Of a stretch of 64,000 nt of DNA, positions 9,238 to 18,056 are shown piece after piece (within the stretch, counting starts at the first letter, position 1; every line of letters starts with the position of its first letter). The stretch is from Salinibacterium amurskyense (GTDB lineage Bacteria; Actinomycetota; Actinomycetes; Actinomycetales; Microbacteriaceae). The stretch lies in contig NZ_PGFH01000002.1 of the NCBI RefSeq assembly GCF_002797685.1, positions 496,001 through 560,000 of the forward strand, written 5' to 3'. The notes under the pieces were generated by a model. It was given only the letters and a program-made list of their open reading frames with translations, did not search any database and had not been told where the DNA came from. Both the position numbers and the translations under genes were made by a program.

Positions 9238-9284
9238 GCGCCCTTTTTGACCTGGGGCGCCGGACCCCCTCCTGAGTCGGGGGG
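9238..9284 (-). promoter_or_regulatory. Structured 5' leader of the DEAD-box helicase gene
   Basis: On the reverse strand two hairpins sit just upstream of the start at 9213: a C5/G6 stem (9265-9269 with 9279-9284) and a 6-bp GCGCCC/GGGCGC stem (9238-9243 with 9255-9260) whose loop has a run of five A on the mRNA. Helicase leaders are often used for autoregulation; this role is inference. Confidence 0.45.
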
Positions 9285-9388
9285 ATGCCCGCAGTTTAGC
9301 GGGTTGCGCTGGGCTGAGGCCGTGAATTGCGGCGGCGAGGCGGGTTGTTGCAGAGACGTAGGGCACCCAGACGCTCTAAGCTGGCTGC

Positions 9389-10105
9389 GTGGTTAAGTGG
9401 TTTTCGCGCAAGCCAGGTCGCATCGAAGTGCCTCGCCTTCGGTCACGGTCTGACGTCTCCGCGACCGAAAAAATAGCCCTAGCGGAGTTCGCTCCCGACA
9501 TCCTCGCGTTCCTCGGGCGTGCAGCGTATGTGCAACTCATGATCTTCGAGAACCTCTCGCGAGTGATCTCGACGGCGCCAACGACGGCCGCCAAGACGGC
9601 AATCGGCAAAGCTGCCGAGCTGTCGATGGCGAAGCACCGCAAGTTGGTTGACGAGATCACCAAGGCCGGCGGTTCGCCCGCTGAAGTCATGGACAGCTTT
9701 ACGGATGAGGTCGACGAGTTCGATCGCATCGCTCGCGGCGCCGACTGGTACGAATCCTTGATCTCGGCCTACTTGAGTGCGGGATTCTTTGACGACTTCT
9801 ACGCACGCCTTGCTGCGGGACTCCCGACGGAATCCCACACTCGTCTTGTCGAAATCTTTCGCGGGGAATCGGGCGAGGAGGTGTTGGCCGAGTTCCTGCA
9901 AGCCGCGATCGACGAAAACCCTCGTCTCGACTCGCGACTGGCAATGTGGGGCCGCCGCCTCATGGGCGACATGATGCTGCTGGCGCGTTCCGCGCTGGTA
10001 TTCCCCGACCACACGCGCAACACCGAAGCTCAGGTTGAGCCGGTCTTCACCGAGCTCGTTGCTTCGCACACCCGCCGAATGGATGCGCTCGGCCTGACCG
10101 CCTAG
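9389..10105 (+). CDS. Ferritin-like fold protein (MiaE-like, actinobacterial Rv3210c type)
   Basis: The 238-residue, all-helical product carries Glu/His positions of a ferritin-like four-helix bundle: an early Glu in FENLSR, MAKHRKL about 30 residues on, and later helices with acidic pairs. It resembles the actinobacterial family loosely annotated as tRNA hydroxylation MiaE-like protein. If the di-iron site is real it could be an oxygen-using hydroxylase, but no substrate is established. It diverges from the DEAD-box helicase gene, and the same pairing occurs in mycobacteria (recalled). Confidence 0.75.
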   Translation: MVKWFSRKPGRIEVPRLRSRSDVSATEKIALAEFAPDILAFLGRAAYVQLMIFENLSRVISTAPTTAAKTAIGKAAELSMAKHRKLVDEITKAGGSPAEVMDSFTDEVDEFDRIARGADWYESLISAYLSAGFFDDFYARLAAGLPTESHTRLVEIFRGESGEEVLAEFLQAAIDENPRLDSRLAMWGRRLMGDMMLLARSALVFPDHTRNTEAQVEPVFTELVASHTRRMDALGLTA

Positions 10106-10173
10106 TTGCGCCCGTCTAGTGGCGACCGTCTACTGGTAGCCGCTCGGTCTCGACGGCTTAGCAGCTGGCTGCT

Positions 10174-10467
10174 CTAGTTGCCGCGCGAGAGCGTTTCGAA
10201 GGCGCGCACGTCGGCAGCTTCGCGGTACCGCGGAAGCATGATCGCGGTGGCTACAGCAGCACCAACGCCGGCGAGAAGGCTCGCAACCCAGATCCAGGTG
10301 CCATCGAAGGTCAAACCGACCCACACGAGAGCAACCCACACCGTTGCGGTTACAGCGGCGCCCACGGCAGGCAACAGGGCCATGCCGTACATGCCACGCG
10401 AGGGCAGCAGGTAGCGCACGATGGTCGCGAGTGATGCACCGATCACGGTGACGAACAGCAGTTCCAC
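10174..10467 (-). CDS. Small integral membrane protein, unknown function
   Basis: The 97-residue product has three hydrophobic segments at about residues 1-18, 26-52 and 56-77, then a charged C-terminus. Its start is 2 bp after the stop of the DUF3107 gene, so the two form an operon. I do not recognise a characterised family. Similar small proteins occur next to DUF3107 genes in Microbacteriaceae-like genomes (recollection). Confidence 0.7.
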   Translation of the reverse strand: MELLFVTVIGASLATIVRYLLPSRGMYGMALLPAVGAAVTATVWVALVWVGLTFDGTWIWVASLLAGVGAAVATAIMLPRYREAADVRAFETLSRGN

Positions 10468-10469
10468 TG

Positions 10470-10700
10470 TTAGGCCACGAATCCGATGCGGCGCGACTCT
10501 TCTTCGCCAAGTTCGACGTAGGCGAGTGCCGTGGTCGGAACGATGTACAGCTTGCCCTTGGCGTCGCGCAGGCTCACGTACTTGGCATCCGAGTTCAATG
10601 CCTCGGCAATGATGGTCTCAACCTCGCTGGCCGACTGTGCCGACTCGAAGTTGATCTCACGGGGGCTGTTGTTGATACCGATGCTTATGTCCACGAACAC
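10470..10700 (-). CDS. DUF3107 domain protein (Rv3208A/TB9.4-like)
   Basis: The 76-residue product matches the DUF3107 pattern: a first strand DISIGINNSPREI, a central helix (SASEVETIIAEAL), and a C-terminal YIVPTTALAYVELGEEE followed by a short tail. GTG 10694 is an alternative start that removes two residues. The family is confined to actinobacteria and has no established function. It lies just upstream of, and divergent from, adnA. Confidence 0.88.
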   Translation of the reverse strand: MFVDISIGINNSPREINFESAQSASEVETIIAEALNSDAKYVSLRDAKGKLYIVPTTALAYVELGEEESRRIGFVA

Positions 10701-10768
10701 AGATTACGACACAACGCGGGGCGATGAATGTCCCGTTCACTGTCAGCGCATCCCGATAACGTTGATTC

Positions 10769-13700
10769 ATGGTCACTTTGCCCCCAGAGCCAGCGGATGT
10801 CTCGGCTCCCGCACCGCTGAATCTCGACGATTCGCAGCGTGCAGTTGTCGATCTCGCTGACGGTGTGAGCGCCGTGGTGGTCGGTGCGGCAGGGTCGGGT
10901 AAGACCGCCACTCTGGTGGAGCTCGTTGCTGAGCGTGTTCATGAGCGCGACTGGTCTCCCGAGCAGATCGTGGTGCTCTCGGCCACTCGTCAGAGCGCAA
11001 CGGCTTTGCGTGATCGTCTCGCCGCACGCATTGATGCGCCCACTCTTGGCCCGCTGGCGCGCACGGCCAATTCCTTGGCATTCGAAGTCATTCGTGAAGC
11101 GGCGGCGGTGGCCGGTGACGGCGCACCCACGCTCTTGACCGGCGCCGAGCAAGACCAGATTATTGCTGACCTTCTCGCCGGGGAGATTGCCGATGGCGCG
11201 GGAGCGCCCTGGCCGGCGCACCTCGATCCCGAGGTTCGCCGCCTTCGCGGGTTCCGCACCGAGTTGCGAGATCTGATGATGCGCTGTGTCGAGTTCGGGG
11301 TCACTCCCGAACAGTTGGCGGCGCTGGGCGAACGCACCGAACGGCCGGAATGGGTGGCGGCATCCGCCTTCATTTCGGTCTACGATGCGGTAAAGGCGAG
11401 CTATCGTGACCGGCACTTCGATGCGAGCGAGTTGCTTGCCGAAGCCGCGGCTCTCATTGAGGGCGGTCACTATGCCGCGATTGATCGCCTGCGGCTCGTG
11501 GTGGTGGATGACGCCCACGAGCTCACCGAAGCCACGATTTCGCTCGTGCGGGCGCTTGCGTCTCGCGGCATCACGATCATTGGCTTGGGTGACCCCGACC
11601 TCACGACGGGGTCATTCCGCGGCGCTCAGCCTGCAGTGCTCTCGCAGTGGGCAGCACGTTTGGCGCTGGAGAATTGCGAGTCGCTGTTCTTGTCGTCGGT
11701 ACATCGGCACAGCGCCGAATTGCGCCAGACCGTCACGGCGCTCACTCAACGCATCGGCGTGGCTGGGCTCATTGAGCAGCGCAAGTCGCCGGCGGTCGCT
11801 ACGGCGGCCTCGAGCATCCACAGTTTTCAGCTGTCGACCCCGGCCGAAGAGGTGGCGTTCATCGCGCGGCACTTGCGCGAGAAGCATGTGCTGGAGTCGG
11901 TGCCGTGGTCGCGCATGGCGGTAATCGTGCGCACGGGGTCCTTGATTCCCTCGCTCGCCCGTCAGCTGCGCACGCTCGAAGTTGTCACGAGCGTGTCGAG
12001 CGCGCGCAGTGCGGTGCGCGACGAGTTCAGCGTGAACGGCCTCATCGTGCTGCTTGAACTGGCCTTGGAACGTCGCCCGCTGGATGCCGCGGCGGCCATC
12101 GAGTTGCTGTGCAGTGCAGTGGGCGGTTTCGATGCCGTCTCGCTGCGCCGCCTCAAGGCTGCGTTGCGGCACGAGGCATTGGGCGCAGAGATTTTCGACT
12201 CGGCCGACGAGTTGATCGCGCAAGCGATGGCGGCGCCTGCTGGGTTCGTCACGATCGACAATCGCGTTGCTCGCCAGGCTGCCGCAGTGGCCAAGAATCT
12301 GCGAGAAACCGCAGCGGCCGGTGCCGCGGGCGACACTATTGAAGAGCTTCTCTGGGGTGCCTGGCAGCGCAGTGGGCTCGCCGATCGGTGGTTTGAGCAA
12401 GCGCTCGGCGCCGGTGTCGTGGCTGAAGAAGCCAACCGCCACCTCGATGCCGTCGTCGCCCTGTTCTCTTCAGCGAAGCGTTTTGTGGAACGTCGACCGG
12501 ATGCTCCCGCCAACGTCTTTCTCAACGAATGGCTCTCGGCCGATGTTGCCGAAGACACGCTCGCTGCTCGCTCGATCATGGATTCCGTCACCGTCGGAAC
12601 CCCGGCATCCGTCATCGGTCAAGAGTTCGATGTCGTGGTCGTTGCCGGACTTCAAGAGAACGTGTGGCCCAACCTTCGCGTGCGTGGCTCCCTCCTGGGC
12701 GCGCACGACCTTCCTCGAGTACTCGCGGGGGAGCAGCTCGCCGTTACCGACCGCCGCCGCGAAGTGTTGCACGACGAGCTGCGCATGTTTGCGCAGGCGG
12801 TGTCGCGGGCAACGAGCGAAGTGATCGTGACTGCCGTCGCCGGCGACGACAACATGCCGTCCCCGTTCCTGGCCCTCATTCCCGAACCGGACGAACCCGT
12901 GCGCTCGCGCCCGCCCCTCAGTTTGCGTGGCCTCGTGGGAGTGCTTCGCCGCGAGCTGACGAGCGGCGCGAATCCGGATGCCGCGGCATCCTCCCTGGCC
13001 CGGCTCGCCGCTGAAGGCGTTCCCGGGGCCGATCCGCGCTCCTGGTACGGCCTGCGAACTCCCAGCACTACCGAACCCCTTGTTGACCTCACCGAACCGG
13101 ATGCCGAAGTGCGCGTCTCGCCCTCGCGCATGGAGTCCTTCGAGACCTGCCCCTTGCACTGGGCTATCGACCAGCTGGGCGGCTCGACGTCGAACACCGC
13201 CTCGAACCTTGGCACGCTCATCCACGACGTTGCGGAGAAGGCTACAGACTTTAGCGCCGACGCTCTTTTCAAGGGTGTCGAAGAACGCTGGAGCCAAATG
13301 AGCTTCGAAGCCAGTTGGCAGTCGGAGGCCGAAAAGCTGCGCGCCAAGAAACTCACGCAGCATCTCGCCACCTACCTGCGCGACTTCGCGGCCGATGGGG
13401 GAGAACTCATCAGCAACGAGATGCAATTCAAGCTGCCCCTCGATCAGGCTCTGTTGAGCGGAAAGATTGACCGCGTTGAGGTGTACGGCGGCACCACCGC
13501 GGTGATCGTCGACCTCAAGACCGGCAAGAACGAACCATCGACCGATAAGGCTGTGGCCGATCATCCGCAGCTCGCGGCCTACCAACTGGCCTTCGCGTCG
13601 GGGGCGATCGAGGGAGTACCCGAGGGGCTTGAGAACGGCGGCGCCAAGCTCGTTGTGCTCTCGCCCTCGGCCAAGACCCGCGACTACGTCGACCCCAAGC

Positions 13701-13870
13701 AGCAACCCATGAACGACGAGGAGCTCGAACTGTTCCGACAGCGCGTGATCGACGATGCCCGCGGAATGGCCGGCAGCGTATTTGTGGCTCGAGTCAGCAG
13801 CCACTGCACCGACCCGTGGAGCTTTGGCAATTGCCGCATCCACGTCGTGCCGGCGGTGAGTGCCCGATGA
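10769..13870 (+). CDS. adnA: AdnA-like subunit of the AdnAB helicase-nuclease
   Basis: The 1033-residue protein has an N-terminal UvrD-type motor and a C-terminal RecB-type nuclease. Walker A is GAAGSGKT (about residue 36), motif II is VVDDAHE (about 245), and the PD-(D/E)XK nuclease residues are in GKIDRVE (about 898) and VDLKTGK (about 914). The length matches mycobacterial AdnA, and a nuclease-bearing UvrD-like partner overlaps it by 4 nt, so the AdnAB assignment is firm. The complex resects double-strand breaks, doing the job of RecBCD/AddAB. Cys residues in FETCP and HCTDPW...NC near the C-terminus could contribute to an iron-sulfur cluster, which I did not verify. Confidence 0.9.
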   Translation: MVTLPPEPADVSAPAPLNLDDSQRAVVDLADGVSAVVVGAAGSGKTATLVELVAERVHERDWSPEQIVVLSATRQSATALRDRLAARIDAPTLGPLARTANSLAFEVIREAAAVAGDGAPTLLTGAEQDQIIADLLAGEIADGAGAPWPAHLDPEVRRLRGFRTELRDLMMRCVEFGVTPEQLAALGERTERPEWVAASAFISVYDAVKASYRDRHFDASELLAEAAALIEGGHYAAIDRLRLVVVDDAHELTEATISLVRALASRGITIIGLGDPDLTTGSFRGAQPAVLSQWAARLALENCESLFLSSVHRHSAELRQTVTALTQRIGVAGLIEQRKSPAVATAASSIHSFQLSTPAEEVAFIARHLREKHVLESVPWSRMAVIVRTGSLIPSLARQLRTLEVVTSVSSARSAVRDEFSVNGLIVLLELALERRPLDAAAAIELLCSAVGGFDAVSLRRLKAALRHEALGAEIFDSADELIAQAMAAPAGFVTIDNRVARQAAAVAKNLRETAAAGAAGDTIEELLWGAWQRSGLADRWFEQALGAGVVAEEANRHLDAVVALFSSAKRFVERRPDAPANVFLNEWLSADVAEDTLAARSIMDSVTVGTPASVIGQEFDVVVVAGLQENVWPNLRVRGSLLGAHDLPRVLAGEQLAVTDRRREVLHDELRMFAQAVSRATSEVIVTAVAGDDNMPSPFLALIPEPDEPVRSRPPLSLRGLVGVLRRELTSGANPDAAASSLARLAAEGVPGADPRSWYGLRTPSTTEPLVDLTEPDAEVRVSPSRMESFETCPLHWAIDQLGGSTSNTASNLGTLIHDVAEKATDFSADALFKGVEERWSQMSFEASWQSEAEKLRAKKLTQHLATYLRDFAADGGELISNEMQFKLPLDQALLSGKIDRVEVYGGTTAVIVDLKTGKNEPSTDKAVADHPQLAAYQLAFASGAIEGVPEGLENGGAKLVVLSPSAKTRDYVDPKQQPMNDEELELFRQRVIDDARGMAGSVFVARVSSHCTDPWSFGNCRIHVVPAVSAR

Positions 13871-16800
13871 TCTCGTCCGTTGACCTCGCCGGTCTCATGG
13901 GCATCCATGCGCCCACCCCACAACAGCAAGTAGTGATTGAAGCGCCTCTGTCGCCCGCGCTCGTGGTGGCGGGTGCCGGCAGCGGCAAGACCGACACCAT
14001 GGCCAGCCGGGTGGTGTGGCTCGTCGCTAACAACTTTGTGAGCCCCGACCAGATTCTGGGCCTCACCTTCACGCGCAAGGCAGCGGGCTCGCTGAGTAAG
14101 CGTGTGAGCGAGCGCATCGCCATCTTGCGCGAGGTGCAGAACCGGCATCCCGAGCGTTTTGAAGCAACGCCCGAGACCGCATCGATCGAATTCGACCAGC
14201 CGACGATCTCGACCTACAACTCGTTTGCGAGTGCACTCTTCACCGAGAACGCACTGCTCATCGGGCGCGAGCCGGAGTCGACGCTGCTCAATGATCCTTC
14301 GTCATGGCAGCTTGCTCGCAAGCTCGTTGTGGCGAGCACGGATGAGCGACTCGTGGGTCTTGAGAAGTCGATCAACGCGCTCACCGAAGCGGTGCTCGAC
14401 CTCAGCCATGCCCTCAGCGACAACGTGGCGAATGCGGATGATGTGGCCGCCTACGCGCAGCGCTTCACCCAGATCTCAGAACTTCCGTACGCCGACACCG
14501 CGCGCAAGAAAACCCCGTATGCCTCGGTGACCGATGCCGTCGCTGAGATCGGGTCCCTCGCGCCCCTGCTCGACTTGGCCGTGCAGTATGCCCAGCAGAA
14601 ACGCGCGCAGGGCCTGCTCGAGTTCAGCGACCAGGTGGCGCTCGCGCTTGAGGTCGCTCAACGTTCACAGGATGTTGTTGACCACTACCAAGACCGCTAC
14701 CGCGTCGTGCTGCTCGACGAATATCAAGACACGAGCGTTGTGCAAACCCGGCTGCTCGCACGTCTCTTCGGCAACCACTCCGTGATGGCCGTCGGCGACC
14801 CGCACCAGTCGATCTATGGCTGGCGCGGAGCGAGTGCCGCCAACCTGGCCCGCTTCAGCCGCGACTTCACCGAGAACGCGGATGCCCAGTACTTTGCGCT
14901 TTCCACGAGCTGGCGCAATGCGACGTCGGTGCTCGACGCTGCCAACGTGATCGTAGAGCCGCTCAGCGCGCGTTCGCCCGTGCGGGTGGAATCTCTCGGT
15001 GCTCGCCCCACCGCACCCGCTGGCTCTGTCGACGCGTATTACTACGAACACATCGATGAAGAAGCGACAGGCGTCGCCACGTGGTTCGCGCGCGCTCTCG
15101 CCCCGCAAGCGTGGAACCACTACAACCCCGACCCGGATGCCGCCGCCCCCGAACCGCCGACCGCTGCCATCCTGTTCCGGCGCCGCAGTGACATGGATCG
15201 CTTTGCCACGGCGCTCGGTGCCCAAGACGTTCCCTACCACGTGCTCGGAATCGGCGGCCTCCTGTCGACCCCCGAAATCGTTGACCTCGTCAGCGCGCTC
15301 ACCGTCATTCACGACCCCAGTGCGGGCTCCGAGCTCATACGCCTGCTCTCGGGTGCGCGCTGGTCGATCGGCACGCGCGACTTGCAAGCTCTGGCCGACC
15401 TGTCGCGCTGGCTGCTGAGCCGCTCCGTCTCCCAACACGAGTTGAGTGACGAAGTAAAGCAGCGGATGAAGGACTCCGTTGCCGTCGATGATTCGGCATC
15501 CATTGTCGATGCTCTCGACTTCGTCGGCGAAGCCCCCGCCTCCCACTCGCAGCTCGAGAAATTCAGCCCCGAGGGGCTCTCGCGGCTCAAAGATGCCGCC
15601 AAACAACTGGCGTTCTTCCGTTCGCGGGCCGGGCTCGAGCTCGGCGACCTCGTTCGGTTGCTCGAACAAGAGCTGCTGCTCGACATTGAGGTCGTCGCAA
15701 GCCGTCCTCAAGCGCAGGGCATGGCCAACCTGTATGCCTTCCACGATGAACTCGCTGGGTTTCTCGCGAGCGACGACCAAGCGAACCTCGGCAGCTTCTT
15801 GTCGTGGCTGCGGCGTGCTGCCCAGCAAGACATGATGGGGCCACGCAGCGACGATGCCGAAGCCGGCACCGTGCAACTGCTCACCATTCACGCGTCTAAG
15901 GGTTTGGAATGGGATCTCGTGGCCGTGCCGCGCCTCGTTGATGGCGAAGTTCCCGCGACGTCGAGAGAGGGCAAGGGCTGGGTCTCGTTCGGCAAGTTGC
16001 CGTTTGCTTTCCGCGGCGACGCTGCCGAACTCCCCGAACTTGAGTGGGAAAACGCTCAGTACCAGTCAGACTTCGACGGCTCCCTCAAAGAGTTCAAAGC
16101 GGCACTGGCCGACCGCCACCAAGCCGAAGAGCGACGACTCGGCTATGTGGCGATCACCCGCGCCCGCGACAACCTGCTGCTCACCGGATCGTTCTGGTCG
16201 AGCCGCAGCAAACCGCAAGCCCCGAGCACCTTCCTGCAAGAACTTCAGGAACATGAACTGATCGGCGAACTGCCGAGCGACCCCGTGAACGACGAAAACC
16301 CCACGCTCAACGACGTCGTTGATCCGCTCTGGCCCTTCGACCCTCTCGGCAACCGTCGAGCCACCGTCGAAGCTGCCGCGCAGCTCGTCACGACCGCTGA
16401 CCCTGGCGCCGACGGCCTCTGGGCGCACGAGATCGACCTGCTACTCGCCGAGCGCGCCCGTGCCGCGAGCGAAGCCCGACGCACCCCGCTGCCGCAGCGC
16501 ATCCCCGCGTCGCGCTTCAAGGACTACATCGCTGATCCCGAAGCCGTCGCGCTCTCGCTTCGTCGTCCCATGCCCGAGAAGCCCTACCGGGCAACGCGAC
16601 TCGGAACCCAATTTCACGAATGGGTCGAATCACGGTTCGGTTCTTCGGCATCCACCGAAACGCTCGACGCCTTCGCGCTTGAACTCGACGGCACCGACGA
16701 CGACAGTGCTGCGGATGCTGCGAAGCTCGCCGAGTTGCAAGCAACGTTCGAGCGCTCAGCGTGGGCCACGCGGCAACCGGTCGACGTCGAAATCGAGATT

Positions 16801-17118
16801 CACGTTCCCTTCGGCGACCGCGTCGTCATCTGCAAGATTGACGCCGTGTACGCCGACGGCGACCGCTACGAAATCGTCGACTGGAAGACCGGCCGCGCGC
16901 CGCGCGATGCGGCCGATCTCGAAGCGAAGCAACTGCAGCTCGCGCTGTATCGCCTCGCCTACGCGCAGTGGAAGGGCATCGCTCCCGACAAGATCGATGC
17001 CGCGTTCTATTTCGTGGCCGACGACACCGTCATTCGCCCCACGCACATCTCGAGCGAGAACGAACTGCGGCAGGCGTGGGCCGGATCGGTCGGCACCGCG
17101 CCAAGCTTCGGCGGCTAG
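13867..17118 (+). CDS. adnB: AdnB-like subunit of the AdnAB helicase-nuclease
   Basis: The start at ATG 13867 overlaps the adnA stop (ATGA) and gives 1083 residues. An in-frame ATG at 13816 would lie deeper inside adnA. Walker A is GAGSGKTDT (about residue 35), followed by TFTRKAAGSL, then motif II LLDEYQDTS (about 280), GDPHQSIYGWRGA, and IHASKGLEWD. The nuclease domain has KIDAVY (about 990) and VDWKTGR (about 1003). AdnB is the lead motor in mycobacteria. The two subunits are translationally coupled, as expected for a 1:1 heterodimer. The gene ends in a CTAG that also ends the convergent LysR gene. Confidence 0.92.
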   Translation: MISSVDLAGLMGIHAPTPQQQVVIEAPLSPALVVAGAGSGKTDTMASRVVWLVANNFVSPDQILGLTFTRKAAGSLSKRVSERIAILREVQNRHPERFEATPETASIEFDQPTISTYNSFASALFTENALLIGREPESTLLNDPSSWQLARKLVVASTDERLVGLEKSINALTEAVLDLSHALSDNVANADDVAAYAQRFTQISELPYADTARKKTPYASVTDAVAEIGSLAPLLDLAVQYAQQKRAQGLLEFSDQVALALEVAQRSQDVVDHYQDRYRVVLLDEYQDTSVVQTRLLARLFGNHSVMAVGDPHQSIYGWRGASAANLARFSRDFTENADAQYFALSTSWRNATSVLDAANVIVEPLSARSPVRVESLGARPTAPAGSVDAYYYEHIDEEATGVATWFARALAPQAWNHYNPDPDAAAPEPPTAAILFRRRSDMDRFATALGAQDVPYHVLGIGGLLSTPEIVDLVSALTVIHDPSAGSELIRLLSGARWSIGTRDLQALADLSRWLLSRSVSQHELSDEVKQRMKDSVAVDDSASIVDALDFVGEAPASHSQLEKFSPEGLSRLKDAAKQLAFFRSRAGLELGDLVRLLEQELLLDIEVVASRPQAQGMANLYAFHDELAGFLASDDQANLGSFLSWLRRAAQQDMMGPRSDDAEAGTVQLLTIHASKGLEWDLVAVPRLVDGEVPATSREGKGWVSFGKLPFAFRGDAAELPELEWENAQYQSDFDGSLKEFKAALADRHQAEERRLGYVAITRARDNLLLTGSFWSSRSKPQAPSTFLQELQEHELIGELPSDPVNDENPTLNDVVDPLWPFDPLGNRRATVEAAAQLVTTADPGADGLWAHEIDLLLAERARAASEARRTPLPQRIPASRFKDYIADPEAVALSLRRPMPEKPYRATRLGTQFHEWVESRFGSSASTETLDAFALELDGTDDDSAADAAKLAELQATFERSAWATRQPVDVEIEIHVPFGDRVVICKIDAVYADGDRYEIVDWKTGRAPRDAADLEAKQLQLALYRLAYAQWKGIAPDKIDAAFYFVADDTVIRPTHISSENELRQAWAGSVGTAPSFGG

Positions 17119-17969
17119 GCCCGGCGCTGAACCGGGCGGCTCAGGATGGCCGTGCTCAGCGCCTCCACGGGTTCGCGAGCGGCCATCGGGTTATCGAGCA
17201 GCACGAAGTCCACGTCTCCCAGCTCGGGCAGTTCGAACGACGCCGGCACTTGCGCTAGGTCGGCAGGGATGAGCGACTGCGGAAACACCGCAATGCCAAT
17301 TCCGGCCCGAACCGCGGCAAGCGCGCCGTTCACTTCCTTCACGTTGCACGTAATGCGCCAAGTGCGGCCATCCGCCTCGAGCGCCCGCATGGCATAGGCG
17401 CGACCGAGGCTGGGGGCTTGGTAGGCGATGAGGGGAACGGGGGAGCCCGCTTCGAGCGTCATGCTCTTGTGCCCGAGCCACACCATCCGGTCGCGGCGCA
17501 CAAGGCGCCCGCCCTCGGCGCCAGCATCCTGCTTCACGAAGATGAGGTCGAGCTGGCCCGCTTGCAAGCGGCGAACGAGGTTTCCGCTTTGGCTCACCGT
17601 GAGTTCGAGGTTGATGTGCGGATACAACTGCCGAAAGTCTCGCAGGATGCGCGGCAACTGCGTGAGTGCCAGGTCGTCGGCGGAACCGAAACGAAGTCGA
17701 CCGCGCATGGCGGAACCGGTGAAGTACTTTACTGCCTGATCTTCAGCAGCCAAGATCGCACGGGCAAAGCCGAGCATTGCCTCGCCGTTGTCGGTGAGCG
17801 AGACGGCGCGGGTGTCGCGCATCACGAGGATGCGCCCCGCGGCAGCTTCGAGCTTGCGAATGTGTTGACTGATCGTCGGCTGGCTGAGCTCTAGCGTGCG
17901 AGCGGCATCCGTGAAGCTGCGGTTCTCAGCGACAGCGACAAAAGATTTGAGAAGTACGGGGTCGAACAC
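17115..17969 (-). CDS. LysR-type transcriptional regulator
   Basis: The 284-residue protein starts at GTG 17969. The N-terminal winged HTH reads LLKSFVAVAENRSFTDAART and then LSQPTISQHIRKLE. A substrate-binding domain follows from about residue 90. It is divergent from an MFS transporter gene with an ideal LysR-type box between them (17978-17992), so it most likely controls that transporter and itself. The co-inducer is unknown. Confidence 0.93.
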   Translation of the reverse strand: MFDPVLLKSFVAVAENRSFTDAARTLELSQPTISQHIRKLEAAAGRILVMRDTRAVSLTDNGEAMLGFARAILAAEDQAVKYFTGSAMRGRLRFGSADDLALTQLPRILRDFRQLYPHINLELTVSQSGNLVRRLQAGQLDLIFVKQDAGAEGGRLVRRDRMVWLGHKSMTLEAGSPVPLIAYQAPSLGRAYAMRALEADGRTWRITCNVKEVNGALAAVRAGIGIAVFPQSLIPADLAQVPASFELPELGDVDFVLLDNPMAAREPVEALSTAILSRPVQRRA

Positions 17970-17977
17970 AATGCTCC

Positions 17978-17992
17978 ATTACGAAACGTAAT
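17978..17992. promoter_or_regulatory. LysR box (T-N11-A) palindrome
   Basis: ATTACG-AAA-CGTAAT is a perfect 15-bp interrupted palindrome with T-N11-A spacing, only 8 bp from the LysR start and about 65 bp from the MFS start. Confidence 0.8.
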
Positions 17993-18056
17993 TGAATTTA
18001 TAGGCTCGATTATGCCGTGGAATGAGCGGGGAGACAATACGGTTGAGGGCGTGAGT

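Noticed and set aside
9214-9366. A longer start for the RhlE-like helicase at 9366
   Set aside because: The added 51 residues would translate two hairpins and look unlike the family N-terminus, while the GTG at 9213 begins at the conserved region.
12470-13843. A 457-codon open frame on the reverse strand inside adnA
   Set aside because: It lies wholly within the clear helicase-nuclease gene and has no family motif; long antisense frames arise in high-GC DNA from codon bias.
10769-17118. AdnAB block as a phage-defence island
   Set aside because: AdnAB is the general break-repair complex of actinobacteria and its gene context is conserved housekeeping; no restriction, Cas or abortive-infection genes are near.
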